A DNA stretch of 64,000 bases from Pachypanchax playfairii (GCA_006937955.1 SSNP01000041.1:2719735-2783734), one strand, 5' to 3'. Numbered from the stretch's first letter, positions 12,354 through 25,900 are shown. Numbers and translations are program-made. Notes: generated from the letters alone by a model not told the origin.

Positions 12354-13087
12354 AAAGTTATTTTGTACTGCTTTAATTAAAAGTCAAATGTGTAGATAAT
12401 GCTTTGTGTTTGAATTATGGCATTTAAACCACTTTATTGACTTGTCTTGTATTAATCTGTCACTTGATTCCCAGTCCCTTTTAAACAAACCTTTCCCTGA
12501 TTGTTTCTGCAGCATTTTGTCTTTTTGAAGCTTAAAAATGACTTATTTTATTACTTTATGAAAACAGCTGTAAGTTAGGAATTATAATCTAAGTTTTTAT
12601 AAACTGCCTCACATAAAGAGAGAATTCAAATATTTCAGCAAAAATATATTTTCATTCTTTTTTTTTACACTGTGGTTCACAGTGGGTCATGAAGATGAAG
12701 TCCTGCGTAGTGCACTGAAGGCTCTTCTGCATCCTTCCCCTGCAGAGGCCCCTCATGTCATCTCTCCTATCGATCCTCTCACTGTACTGTAAGGTATCAT
12801 CGCACCCTGGAGGATATCATCTGACAGTTTTGTCAGAGATCATTAGAGTTTACTTTTTGTTTGCTCAGAATGCAGCAGACATAAAGTGGATCCCTTGGGT
12901 GTTTTTAAAAAGCTGTTTTCCCCTGATTGAAAAGAATAAATTGATACAAAAATCTTAGAAAGAAAGTAAGGAGCTGTTTTTTATAAATGGCTTCTTTAGC
13001 TTTACTGCACTGGGAGAGTGAAGACTGCATGAAAATTTGCATGAGTGTTGTCGTTTGTGCTAAATACAAAAAATGGAATGATTAAAT
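12354..13087. other. Short intergenic stretch, nothing recognised
   Basis: AT-rich DNA between the second MITE copy and the minisatellite. The open frame at 12755-12958 has no recognisable similarity and no supporting splice context. Confidence 0.5.
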
Positions 13088-13963
13088 GGGATCAGATATC
13101 CTGAACTGGATCTGAAGGCACCAGGGATCCTGAACTGGATCTGAAGGCACCAGGGATCCTGAACTGGATCTGAAGGCACCAGGGATCCTGAACTGGATCT
13201 GAAGGCACCAGATATCCTAAACTGGATCTGAAGGCACCAGAGATCTTGAACTGGATCTGAAGGCACCAGGGATCCTGAACTGGATCTGAAGGCACCAGAG
13301 ATCCTGAACTGGATCTGAAGGCACCAGATATCCTGAACTGGATCTGAAGGCACCAGATATCCTGAACTGGATCTGAAGGCACCAGGGATCTTGAACTGGA
13401 TCTGAAGGCACCAGATATCCTAAACTGGATCTGAAGGCACCAGATATCCTAAACTGGATCTGAAGGCACCAGATATCCTGAACTGGATCTGAAGGCACCA
13501 GGGATCTTGAACTGGATCTGAAGGCACCAGATATCCTAAACTGGATCTGAAGGCACCAGGGATCCTGAACTGGATCTGAAGGCACCAGAGATCTGAACTG
13601 GATCTGAAGGCACCAGGGATCCTGAACTGGATCTGAAGGCACCAGGGATCTTGAACTGGATCTGAAGGCACCAGATATCCTGAACTGGATCTGAAGGCAC
13701 CAGGGATCTTGAACTGGATCTGAAGGCACCAGATATCCTAAACTGGATCTGAAGGCACCAGATATCCTGAACTGGATCTGAAGGCACCAGATATCCTGAA
13801 CTGGATCTGAAGGCACCAGATATCCTGAACTGGATCTGAAGGCACCAGGGATCCTGAACTGGATCTGAAGGCACCAGATATCCTGAACTGGATCTGAAGG
13901 CACCAGATATCCTGAACTGGATCTGAAGGCACCAGATATCCTGAACTGGATCTGAAGGCACCA
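13088..13963. repeat. 29-bp minisatellite, about 30 tandem copies
   Basis: The unit consists of GAACTGGATCTGAAGGCACC followed by AG, a variable dinucleotide region and ATCCT, 29 bp in all. Units differ mainly at the junction, giving GATATCC, GGGATCC, GAGATCC and GGATCTT types, and in TGAACTGG versus TAAACTGG. One unit near 13587 has lost a C (28 bp). Because 29 is not a multiple of three and the minus strand of the unit has no stop in any frame, long minus-strand frames of 83-228 codons run through it in every frame. They are an arithmetic by-product, not evidence of a gene. Within each unit GGATCTG faces CAGATATCC, so a small hairpin is possible. Confidence 0.97.
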
Positions 13964-14895
13964 CTCCCTGCAGCTCTACAGTATGTTGATTTGACTCTAT
14001 ATTGCACCAGTTTGCTCTCTCCCAGATTACTCAACCACTTGTTGTCTCAGTGTTCCAGCATAGTTCCCGTGTATTTGGATCTGTTCTTTCTCAGTCTGAC
14101 TCCACCTCCTTCCTGTCATGTTGACTCGGTTTTCTTTACTTTTTGGCCACATATCCTGAAAAATCCTTTTTCTATTGGATTGTTTCTGTCACTGGACCAC
14201 GGATAGGATTGTGTTTTATGACAGTGGATTTTGAATTTGTGGCTTTGGATTTTATTTACTCACCTTTCAATGACAATGATCCACTTTTTCTTTTTTTTTC
14301 ATAAATCAGCTGAACTAAGATTTGTCAGGAACTCTCTCTCTCAGCTCTCATCCTCACTTTTATGCCCTGATCTCCTCGTCTCTGGTTCCTCAGATGTCGG
14401 CTTAACACTGCAACAAAATCAGTGGTCTGTTCACCACCAGCTGCTCCTCTTAACTTCTGATGAGTTCTAAGATAACCTGAAACAGCTTTTGTGTGACAGT
14501 TTCTAACATTTCTGCCTGTTTTACAGAGCCTTACTGTGAAGCAGAGAGACAGAGACTCTCACCCATCATAGTCTCATCATGTTGTAATAAAACCTATGAA
14601 ACATTCTGTGTCAGTTTCAGGTCCAGCCTGTTCCACCTAAGAAACATTACAACTACCCAGGTGAAAAATAATGTATTTATAATTTTGGAGAAGGAATTAA
14701 AAAACAAGGGAATGAGAAACTTAATACCAATTTAGTTCAAATATATTTTTATAAACTTCTCTTAGATTAATTAACTATTTTAGAACTAGTCCTTACACTT
14801 ACAGCCTTATCGCTACTAAACAGCAAGTGTCCTTACCAAAACTACCAGATGATTCTGTTTGTTTGCATTCCAATAGATTAGATTGTGTTAGATCC
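13964..14895. other. Intergenic DNA between minisatellite and MITE copy 3
   Basis: Open frames at 13991-14206, 14231-14470 and 14493-14735 are short, unrelated to each other and to any family I know. No exon can be supported. Confidence 0.5.
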
Positions 14896-15485
14896 TAAAG
14901 AGGCCCTTCCATTAAAAACAGTTTTTCTGAGGTTTCTGTTGAATATTTTAGCTCCACAGGTGTTCTTACCTTCATAGTGGGTGGGAAAACAGGTCAACAA
15001 CTTCTCTTTCAGTTTTAATTTTTCAAACTACGCAGGTGGTGATAAAATTCGAGTTCTCCCGAGTCCGAACGGCCTGTATCTGTTTCATCACAACTCCTTT
15101 GTTCATTAGTATTCATCAGCTCCCACAGTTGAAACCACGCCTAGCATGCTGCTGGCTAAAAGCTGTTAGCATAAGACGTAGCAAACAGGAAGACACGATG
15201 TCTGACGTTGCCATGCGCAGCAGGGCAGGAAACAGTATACCTTGCTCTCATAGGCTAGTTTGTTAGCCAATCAGAGTCCAGCAAATTCGAATAATGAATA
15301 TGAACGAGCTGCTGACGAAGCCTGACGGAAGGAGCCGTAACCACCCGAATTTTAACGCAGACAGATTGAAAGGTCTGTTAATCAGTGTTTCCAGACGTTT
15401 TTTAGATATAAAATATTTCATATTACTGGTTAATACTTAAGAAATAACCACAAAGTCCTGAAATTTGTATGAAATGGCGTCTTTA
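14896..15485 (-). repeat. MITE-like element, copy 3 of 4 (inverted)
   Basis: A full-length 590-bp copy in reverse orientation, starting TAAAGAGGCCCTTCCATTAA and ending GAAATGGCGTCTTTA. With copies 1 and 2 it defines the terminal inverted repeat TAAAGAGGCC. A plus-strand frame (15036-15266) carries the same peptide as the minus-strand frame of copy 2, including ISIHQLPQLKP and LACCWLKAVSIR. Confidence 0.85.
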
Positions 15486-15711
15486 ATAAAAGAGGATTAA
15501 ATCATTTGTAAACTGCTGAAACTTTAAATCTAATGAAAACTGAAATATACTGTACAGTCAGATTTTAAAGATTTGACAGTTGTTTAAAGTTGTTCATTAT
15601 GATTTACAAAGGGTTTATCATTGTGTTGTATTGTGTGTTTGTGTGTTTTCAGGGGAGCCATCAGTCTGAGAAGAGTCGTTCTCCTACCAGAAGATTGACA
15701 TTTTGATCTGC

Positions 15712-15713
<2 letters not shown>

Positions 15714-15747
<34 letters not shown>
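15714..15747. repeat. (TC)n microsatellite
   Basis: An uninterrupted TC dinucleotide run of about 17 units. Confidence 0.97.
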
Positions 15748-15751
<4 letters not shown>

Positions 15752-18700
15752 CAAAGTGACCCTGGGCCAGAAACTGAACCCCACTTTTTCACTATTATCC
15801 TCAATAGTGCTGCAGAAGAAGGTGTCATCTGTAAAGTGTGATGTACTTAAAAAGAAACACAGTGTAAGTGTGAGTCTGTGAGTCATGGTGAAGCATATTA
15901 TAAAGCGCTCTGATTAAAAGGTGCTATATCAGTGAGATCTTTTACCATTTCATCTTGAAACGTTTCCCAGATATTCAAATTGTTCATTTTTGAGTTTTAT
16001 TCATGTTTTTGTTTTGCATGGTGGAGTTTTAATTTGCATTTATGGAGTGCAACAAAAACCTGTTCACCTTCAGATGTTCTCGGAGGAGTTCTTGTTAATG
16101 GAATGACTTCCAGAGGAGAACTCTGTCTGCACGAGGAGCGATAATGATGATGATATTATTTTACCTCATCTTCACTCAGGTTTCTTGTTTATTTTCTTCA
16201 TGTTTCGATGACATTGTGTAACATAATGACAAATAGAAGAGGACAGATTGATTGGCAAATTATTTGGTATATTTGTATAAATCAGCTTATGGAGCCGATT
16301 AAACTTTTTTTTTCAGACTTTCAAAATGTAATTTGTTTGATATTAGAGTTTAGGGAATAAATGTACAAGTTCTTGTTCTGAACAGTTCTCATTGTAAGCT
16401 TTAAATAAAATGTTTTGTTTTATTTGGTAGATTGTAATGTGCATGAATAAGAAACCGCTACATTTTTGAGCTAAAACAAAAAAAAAAAATCAGTTTTCTA
16501 AAGTGGCCGTCAGCTAAACTGATTCTCAACATTGAATCATTGTTTAATCAAACTATTTGCTCCCATTGTTGAACTTCTTCATATATTTTCTGTGTGACCA
16601 CGTAGCAAAGGTTGAGTTGTTCTCCAGTAATGCAACAAGTTTAGTGAGACAAAATTGAGCTGGTATTAGTTGTCAATTACAGAGTTTTAAAAAGCTTTAA
16701 TACATCATTTTAGACAACTTCCTGATTACAAATGATCCATTTATCAGAATGAGTTAGTGCTGTGCCTGTTTGACAAAAGCTCCCATCCATGTTTGATTCA
16801 TCATCTATTTCTTCCTCATGGTTGTTGCTTAATTATGACACCTTGCATATAATTATTAAACATCACCTCTAAAACCTCCTGCGTGCACTCACATTGTTAT
16901 TAACAGGCCAAAAGACAGGCTGAAATAAACTGTGGAATTCCATAATTTCATATGATAACTTCATGTATTTCTGCAGGGCAATAAGGACACAAACTCATTG
17001 AGAATTCAGGCACCCTCTGCCTAAAGGACAAGCAGAGTCCTGGTTACACAAGCACATTATAAACGTCATGACACAATGACAGTCCGAGCCTTTATATGTG
17101 TAATTCCTCCTTTCATAGTCTCATGGAATAAAATACACTACTTTTAGAGAATTTTGGGAGAGAAAGGGTCATTTTGAATGGAATTCGTACTGAGGGAAGA
17201 ATAATCTGTCACAGTTTTCATTGACTTGTGACACGTCTCCAATCCTTGATCAACTTACGTTGGCTACATTTTTTGTCTTTTTTGCCTTCACAGCATTTTT
17301 TGTATCACCAGCAATTTAATCAAAGACCACTTGTCTATATTTGGAACCATCTGTCACCACGCGGCTGAAATCTAGCCTACATGAAGATAGAGTTCAGTGT
17401 TGCTTTGGGGTGACGCAGGACGTGAGTGAGTCGTAGCATTGAGGGGTCAAGTGGACCAGTGAGTACGTGAGCAGCCATGAGCTGCAAATACTGAAGGGGT
17501 CACTCTAATCCCATGTGCCATTTGACCCTGGCACTGCCCTGCTTTTGACCTTCCCTCTGCACATCCTCACCCAAACTTTACCCAGAGGGGATACATACAC
17601 TAGTGTCTCAGTGATGTGCACAGCCCAAAATGAAACACACACCCAAATCATGCTCTTTTCTAATCATCTCTCTGGGAGGTTCCTTTTCACTGAGAACTGA
17701 CATTGTCAGAATCTTTGCTTCTTCAGCATCTACACATTTTCTATTTTTAGCCTCTTGGAGTTCACCAGCATTGCTTGAGATTTGGCTGGAACAGAGCACT
17801 TACTGCATGTAGTCATGCCAGAGAAGCCAAAGTTTCCCAGCAGCTTGGAGGAACACTTAATCTGCTGTTCTTCTTCAATACTAAAACTTTAGATTCAAGT
17901 GTAATGAATTCACCAGTCAATAACTGCAGCCTTCTTTCTAACACAGACGGTTTTTTTATTCCACTTTCTACTAGACTGAAAGGTAACAAGTAGAACAAAA
18001 ACAATCTTGATCACAAAACCCCTGATAAGTAAATCTTTAACTTCCAATTACAGCAAATTGAGATTTACAAAAAGGTTTTTCAGAAAAGGGAAAAGGAGGA
18101 AAAGATGAAATATATTTACATGAAAATAAAACTGATGTAGCTTTGCATTTGTTTTAGTAAAGTCAAATAATATTTTACTGTCTTACACAAGCATATTTGT
18201 TATTCTCATAACTTATTCCATCATTATGTAACAGTGCTCTAAGGTTTTTTCATGTTTTTCTTGTTAAGACTGCAGCGTTCATTATTTATAACCTTTCAAA
18301 GCACAGACTTATGTGTATACCTGTATGAGACTGTATACTTAAATGGGGCAAACTTCCTTTATTATATGCAGCTAGTCTATACATATGATCTATGATGACT
18401 TTCAGATTGTTAAATAATATTTTGCTAGTCAAGGCATTCATGTCCGCTGTAACACAGTGGTGGTGCAGAAGGACTGACAGTGTTAGTTTTACCTATTTCC
18501 CATTAGCTGGAAATGTTGTTGATTTAAAACAAAAAAAGTGTTGTGTGTAACAAGCAAGGAGACAATTTAGATTTTTTTTAGCCCGAGCAGGCAAATTTGA
18601 ATTTGGATCAGTGTTGCTTTTATTTCCCCCCAGGTGAAATGCAAAAAAAAGTATTTTAAAAGAGTTCTCTCTTCATAAATTAATGAAATAATTTTTTGTT

Positions 18701-19372
18701 TTGTTGTTACACCTGAGGGTTCCAGAACAGATTCAACTCCAACAGAAATGAGCTGTACGTCTAGAGGTGTCTCTAATTTCTCTCTTTCTATTTTTGTAAA
18801 GGTCAGGACTTTGTTGGCAACACCTCTAACAGTATTCATTTATCACAGGATTGCCAAACTTTTAAAAGGTAAAGCGAAACCTTTCTGCAATCAAATGCTT
18901 TGCAAGTTTACCTCTAAAGCTTTAAAACATGATAGATTTGTGCAAAAAAACAACACAAAAAACAAAGAAATTAACTAACTTTGTTATCAGTAGACATCAA
19001 AATGAATTAGCTACAAAAAGACTGTATAATTTTTTTATTTGTTTGTAAATTGTAATTTTTGATAACAAAGGTAGCTGATTGCAGGTGTGTCCTCCAGAAC
19101 ACAAACAGCACGTTTGAAGCCACAGTGATGCAGGCTCCTCTAAACAGGGTCTTCCATTGGGACCTGTTGCCATGGTCACAACTATCACACAGATTAAAAC
19201 CTGACCTCAGAGAGTTGCAGAGCCTCTTCCTGCTTACATTACAATGATTGGACTACAGCAGTAGATAAGAAAATAGGAAGAATATTAGCTCAAAGCAAGC
19301 TTCTTAAAAGTCTCTTAGTCAGCAAAGACAGAGTGGACAAGATGTTCAGAAAGTGCAGAGGGGAAAAAGAAC
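15748..19372. other. Intergenic DNA, nothing recognised
   Basis: AT-rich DNA with only short, unrelated open frames. I found no exon, RNA gene or clear terminal inverted repeats. Confidence 0.5.
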
Positions 19373-19463
19373 ATTATATTATATTATATTATATTATATT
19401 ATATTATATTATATTATATTATATTATATTATATTATATTATATTATATTATATTATATTATA
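19373..19463. repeat. (ATATT)n pentanucleotide microsatellite
   Basis: About 18 copies of the pentamer ATATT, nearly perfect, with slight decay at the right end (TATCATATT from 19461). It creates translated YYIIL repeats in plus-strand frames that have no coding meaning. Confidence 0.97.
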
Positions 19464-21687
19464 TCATATTATTTGTTATTATATTGGAGGAATTTGTCTT
19501 ATTTTGCTTACTTTATCAGTTATTTATCTTTGTGTATACAGATTTAAGGCCCAGATAGATCTGAAAAACATCAAACACACTCAAGTAAACTGACGCACTC
19601 ACCCACACTGTTTGTGTTATGTTCAAGCGTCAGGTCTTGTGATACTGCCACAGTCCCAAAGAAACCACCTCTTTCCACAACAGCGCGATGGAAGATTCCC
19701 AGAACTGGTAGCCTCCCCTGCCATTCTGAGCAAGACATGTCAACAAGCTTCATTAAATCCATTATTATCTCCTTTCACAGTTAATGAGGTACCTACAGAG
19801 TCTGCAGAAAGGGTTGCATCTTCACTTATGACATTCAGTCCAAATGGATGTAATCTGTTTTCTGATGGGGATGGAAAACATATTAAATACCCCATACATA
19901 AATAAAGGTTACAAAAATTTGTTTTTGTCTGTGAAATATGTCTGTAATGCAATTTCTGAGTTAAATAAAGATAATCGTTGAGTCTATAGCATAAGCAGCG
20001 TGCTGTGTAAAAGTCTTGAGCCACCCTTCATATTTAGAACTATTGTTTTATGTATTCTTTCTGTGGAAACAATATTTATGAAGGCTTACAAAGTTTGTTC
20101 TTTTTATAAACTTTTCATGTATAGTGGTCACTACAGTGGACATCTAGTCAAAATCTGTTTTCTTGTACTTGTCTGTATCTGCAATCTACTGGTGAGCTAC
20201 ATGTATTCTTATAATATCATCTCATGATAATCTATGCAAGTTTATAAAATAAATGTTTCATTGTCAAAGCACACATTATTACCCCGAGTAGACTAGTGAA
20301 AGCCTTTTTTGAAAAGTATGTTAAAAAATGAAGCACCAATAAATAAAAATATATAATATAAAAGTCTTGACCGGAGACACTATAATTCATACATAAAATT
20401 ATTAAATTCTCTAAAGTTGAGACTTTTTACTTTACTTTTACCTTACTTATTTTGTTGTTGTTTATGTTTGTTTGTTTAGTCTGTCACTTATTTGCTTGGT
20501 AAGTTCTTCATCCCCTGATCAAAGAATTCTTGTGGCAGAAGAAAATCACGAGAACTTCTTTATTTACTGCGATCATGTGTGGTGGGCTTCAACCTTGACC
20601 AAGTGATGCCACAAAAACTCCTAAAATCTCAGTTTTGTAACACAAGTTTTGCATAAATGGGAAATGTTAGTGTCAGAATTTTTCTATGAATCAATTCAAG
20701 AATGCTTGCAAATCCTTGCAAGCAAAAAAAAAACTCAAAAGATATGGTCCTAACTATCCATTACAGTTTGATATGATCTAGTTTATTAATGCTTTGGTTA
20801 TTAATTCTTGTTTGGGTTTTGTATTTTTAACAGGATTTTGTTTCAGTTATACCAAAAAATGTCATGGTCAATTGCAAACAGTAGAGGGGGGTGTTGGAAT
20901 ATTAATATTTATAAAACTATAGGCTTTATTCCCAAATATTTGATTTATTATTACTCTTCTATTTACATGTACATTAACATATGTCCACACACCTCAACCT
21001 AGTATGGATGGTGGATTGATCTGAGGTATAAACCTAATGAGCATCTGTAGAAGAAATTTAAACCACACATTCTGAAAAACACAGACATTTTCTCATGATA
21101 AGAGACAAAATATCATACCAAATACCACATAACTCTTATTGAGAGTTAGAGAACCATGATTGTGGTGCTTACTATATTGCAATAATGTTTTGTGGGATTT
21201 AATTCAAATAATTTTTTGTGTGTCCAGGACAATAAAATTGTTTATCATTATTATTATTAGTAGTAGTAGTAGTTATTTCAGTGTTGGAAGAGTACAAATA
21301 ATACTTTTTCCATCCTTGTATGCAGTTGTACTACCTGTTGCCTTGATGCATGAGTTATGTTGCTTGTTATATTATGAAATGTAACACGAGAAGAGAGTTT
21401 TTATGTATTCATATTAAAATTAACTTACCACTTTACATCACTGCAGTCTGCGTGCATTTTGATATTCCCATAATTCAATATTTATTCCTTCTGTGTCACT
21501 TTTGTTTTGTTTTATTGTTTGACAGGGGCTTTTTTTCTTTTTTTGGGGGGGCAAATTCTCATAAAAGAGCAATGGCATTATTTTACCTTCAAAAATCACA
21601 AATAAAAGTAAAAAATGTTGTAATATTTTTTTCTGTCCTTGGCCTGAACTCCACTTAACTACTTCAACTCATTCACCTCACCTGTCC
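19464..21687. other. Intergenic DNA, nothing recognised
   Basis: AT-rich sequence. The words AAAAGTCTTGAGCCACC (about 20008) and AAAAGTCTTGACCGG (about 20360) share a common start and may mark degraded interspersed repeats, but no boundaries can be set. Short TTA/GTA triplet runs lie at 21245-21273. Confidence 0.45.
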
Positions 21688-21790
21688 AATCTTAATCAAA
21701 TCAAACTTCATTTGTATAGCATTTTTCATGCTGGAGGCAATATAAAGTACTACACATGATAAAAACTATTTAAAAACAGACTAACACAAA
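21688..21790 (+). repeat. Short interspersed repeat with ATTTGTATAGC motif
   Basis: The block around AACTTCATTTGTATAGC, followed by AAAGTACTACACATGATAAA, matches the 'aaactttatttgtatagcac...aaagtgctttacacgataaa' repeat common in fish. A more degraded relative lies at 37228-37305. It carries no coding information. Confidence 0.5.
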
Positions 21791-21849
21791 AAACAATTCA
21801 GCCCTCAACCCCCTGCTATCCCCCACCCCTGCCCCCCATTGGAATCAAA

Positions 21850-22412
21850 ATGAAAGATAAAAACCTCCATCATGGAACTCGATCTTGGTGGTGTTCCAAC
21901 ATCTCCAGCAACATCTGATGTCCCCACTGCCTCCCTCTTCTGTTTTTAGGAATTTACCTGTCAGGTGAAGATGCAGCTGGAGAGTCTGAACAGGAACAGG
22001 GCAGCAAGTCCAGAAGGTGTTAGCTCCAGAGTCCAAAGGATTGTGTGTCTGACCACATGATCGGCAGCACAGAAGAACCACAGGAGACTGTACTCTCACC
22101 ATTTCTTTTCACTCTGTACACCTCAGACTTTTAGTACAGGTCAGAGTCCTGTCATCTGCAGAAATACTCTGATGACTCTGCACCTGTTGTTGGATCAGAG
22201 ATGGACCAGAGACCAAGTAGCCTACATAGAACTGGTGGAGAAATGGTTCTCTGTACGGATCTGAGGTCTCATTCTGGAGAACCTGAGCATGTACCCTTCT
22301 TCACAACACAGTCAACAACAGAGTATTTTCTGTCCCTGACTTCTTCAGGTCTGTTGCAGCATGGACAATAACAGGAAATCCTTCTTAAACATCTGATTTC
22401 CCCTTGGAGAAT
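21850..22412 (+). mobile_element. L2-type LINE, doubly deleted fragment
   Basis: Three separated parts of an L2 reverse-transcriptase gene are joined here. First is a segment with VKMQLESLNRNRAASPEGV (from about 21963). It then jumps to the polymerase region with SPFLFTLYTSDF and the YSDD catalytic box (about 22095-22190). It then jumps to the 3' end with FFTTQSTTEYFLS and the terminal CTGATTTCCCCTTGGAGAATAA (to about 22412). Stops and frame breaks show it is dead. It is followed directly by the pentanucleotide tail typical of L2 insertions. Confidence 0.8.
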
Positions 22413-22517
22413 AATTGAATTGAATTGAATTGAATTGAATTGAATTGAATTGAATTGAATTGAATTGAATTGAATTGAATTGAATTGAATTGAATTGAAT
22501 TGAATTGAATTGAATTG
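22413..22517. repeat. (ATTGA)n microsatellite, LINE 3' tail
   Basis: About 21 near-perfect copies of the pentamer. Its position right after the LINE 3' end fits L2-clade elements, which end in short tandem repeats rather than poly-A. The tail has probably expanded after insertion. Confidence 0.95.
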
Positions 22518-22949
22518 CTCTTTGTTTATTTTTTTACATTAAGAACCTGATTGTTCGTGGACGTAACAAAGCTAAATAATTAAAAATAATTTAATTTAAA
22601 ATTCCGAAATATATATCGATAATAAACTGGGTTTAATATTTAATATTTTTAACAATGTGTACTTTTTGTAAAAAAATAAAATAAATAATAATCAATGTGT
22701 AGCGTGCGCGTGCATAGACATTGTATAAATCATTTATATACATGTCTATATGCGCAGGCTACAGCGGAACCCTTGATACTAGGGAAGTTCCTAACGACAA
22801 CTTTAACAGAACACGCATTGCGGGGAGAAGCCGCGGATTTGATTTTCGCAGCTAACAAGCTAGCACGTACTGTGTACTGTACGGCTTTCTTTGTTTCTAG
22901 GAATGCCTTATTTTTAATACCCTAAACGTCTGTTTTTGGATATTTCAAA

Positions 22950-25900
22950 ATGAACCTTGACAGACTTAGAAAACGAGTACGACATTACATTGACCAGGTA
23001 ATTCATTTTCTTAGTTTGTGTTGCGCTAACTGATCTATGCTAGTTTCCCAGTCCGCTAAGCGTAATATACCTTCAAGTAAATGATAATGTGTGAATTAGA
23101 CACATAATGGAAGTATTTAAATCCCCTTCAACTATTTATGTATGTTTGTTTACAGCAACAGTATCAAAGTGCTCTGTTTTGGGCTGATAAGATAGCGTCT
23201 CTTTCGCATGGTGAGTAAATGTTTTTAAATTCGTCGGTACATCAATATGAAACTATCAACTCTTCTGTTTGTCAGTTAGTTTGTAAACACCAGGCTATCG
23301 GGAAACTTTTTTGCTGACTTAGTTTTCTTTCTGGCTTTAGACTTTTATTGGAAACACCGTTTTAAATGGTACAGGGATACTTAGAGAAATAATTAAAAGT
23401 CTTTTTAAAGCACATGCTGTTCAATAAGAGTCTTAAGCGTGTAGATGGTATTTTGTAATAGTTTTAAATGTGTACTTGTCCCACTTGCAAGGAGCATGTA
23501 TTTAAATGCATACTCAGTGTGATCTCAGCTGCAACATTGGTGACATAAGATAATAAAAGCTCACTGAGTATGTTAAACTTGAGCCATTGTGGTCCTGCAT
23601 GGATAAATACAGTTGTCACCCCCTCACGTGTTTTCATGTATATGCACACCTGCAGCAGGAAAAGTCCTGCTATCACCTGCATTTGTATAAAAATGTAGGA
23701 ACTTTTCTGTATCGGATGTCTCTGGTATTCATGAGTAAAAACAGCTTCGTTTTGCAAGACATGACCTTGATGTGTTTCAGCACAAAGATTTTGTGTGTTA
23801 TTAGAAGTGACATTATGGCATGATATCATTATCTAGTGCAGTTTTGTGAAACGTCTCAGCATCAGAATTTGATAATGTGCCTCATTGTTTGACCTGCAGA
23901 GGATCCACAGGATATTTACTGGCTTGCTCAGTGCCTTTACCTCACTTCACAGTACCACAGAGCCTCACATGCCCTCCGCTCTCGGAAACTTGACAAGGTA
24001 GGTTTTTATTTTGAGAAGAATTGTTCAAATATATGTATTTAAAGAATACATTTTGATAATCAGCTGTTGTTTTTAATATCACATGGCAAATAACTTTTAA
24101 TCCCCACAGATTTTTTTTCAGGCAGGAGCTTATATTTCAGCGCAACACCTGCCCCATAAAACCTTGATGGGATTCTATGTTTGTGTCATTATAGATTTTT
24201 TCAGAAAAGATTACAAAGTGGAAACCTTATCCATACTTAGTACACTTTTATTGGCAGAATATGTGCTCACCACTCTGTATTGAACAGGCGAGCAGTGAGA
24301 CGTGGTAAATAAACTAATATTCATACAAGTCTGAATCCCAACCCCAGGTATAAGGTTTTATTTTTAAAGCAAAACCACACACCAGGCATTACTCCTAAAT
24401 CATAAAGGGGTTGCTAAAATTAGCATTTGTATAGTATTTTTTTCTCTAGTATTTCCTAGTATTTATGCATGAAACACTATGGGGTAGGTAAGTGTTTAGT
24501 ATAACTTTTAACAAAAAGTCAGTCAAAGAGTTATTGTTTATTTCATGAGTTTAAATTAAAAATGGCCTAATGGCAAAACAGGTAATTTACAAAGTCTTTG
24601 CATCTGTCTTTTGTCTAAATCAAGATGTTTTTGTGTCTGTTTTTTTCTCATAGTTGTATGGAGCTTGTCAGTATCTTGCTGCTAGGTGCCATGTAAGTTA
24701 ACAGGAAATCTATAATACATTTTGAAATGCTCTTATACATTTGTGTTACTGCAGGTCATCTGTTTGATAAATCATGCTGGTAATGCAGTTAATCATTCTG
24801 ATTTTGTTTTAGTATGCTGCCAAAGAGTTCCAGCAGGCCTTGGACATCCTGGATGCAGAAGAACCGGCTAATAAGAAACTATTGGACAGAAGTGGAAAGG
24901 AGGACAGTGGGACAGAGTCAGTAAAGGATTGGGACATGTCCCCAGCTTCTGTAAGTTTGGACTGACAGACGTATACTAAAATTGACTTGCTTGTATTGCT
25001 GTTGCTTGTTTTGCATCATGCTGCCATCTTATGATGGCTGTGGCTTAAAATAAATTCTAAGAAATGATTGACAACTGGAGGACTGCCTGTTCAAGCCGAG
25101 CTTTCCCACCACATAGTCCCCCAGGATGCCTCTGAAAAAATATATTTAATTATATCTATACAGCGAGTGTCTTATGAGTCTACTTTTGATGTACTGGACA
25201 GGATCCTGTTAGCCAGTGAACATCAAGGCAAGCGCTTGCAGGGAAATGGTTGATTTCACCTTCCAAATGTTTTAAAAATATGTTTATTGGTGTCTGTCTT
25301 TTGAATAAAGATACACTTTTTTAAAATTATGTCATAGACATTTGTTTTTGTTTTCTTCTGTAATCTCTGATAAATTTCAGATCAGTAGCTCCATCTGCCT
25401 CCTGCGGGGTAAGATATATGACGCCATGGACAACAGGCCTCTGGCCACATCCAGCTACAAAGAGGCCTTGAAACTAGATGTGTACTGCTTTGAAGCCTTT
25501 GACCTTTTAACATCTCACCACATGTTGACTGCACAGGAAGGTGAGGTTGATCTGTTGAAATGGTGCGTTTATTTTTTTTTATTTGACAGACGTATGGGTT
25601 TGAGTTTTTCTTTTTAATCTAAACAGTGATTTTTACCTTTACTTTAAACAGTTTGTTCTTTCTGCTTTAGAAAAAGACTTCCTTGAGACGCTTCCTCTCA
25701 GTCAGCAGTGCACTGATGAAGAGGAGGAGCTGTTACACTTCCTTTTCGAAAATAAATTAAAGAAGGTAGGAGGACTTCATATTAAAATAGAGTCGATCAT
25801 TTCAACACAACACCCATCCTTATGAAGCATGAAGCCTGTGACAGTGGAAAGGAACGTTCAAAGCAATCTGTTGATTTCCTTACAGGGGAAACTTTTATCT

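Noticed and set aside
13088..13963. CRISPR-like array
   Set aside because: The units are directly adjacent with no unique spacers, and the genome is a vertebrate. It is a minisatellite.
13060..14034. Long overlapping minus-strand frames of up to 228 codons
   Set aside because: They are produced by the 29-bp tandem repeat, which has no minus-strand stop in any frame. There is no start context, domain or splice evidence.
25068..25253. Possible extra cdc16 exon
   Set aside because: The 61-codon frame in intron 5 has no match in CDC16, and the neighbouring exons already join in phase with conserved text.
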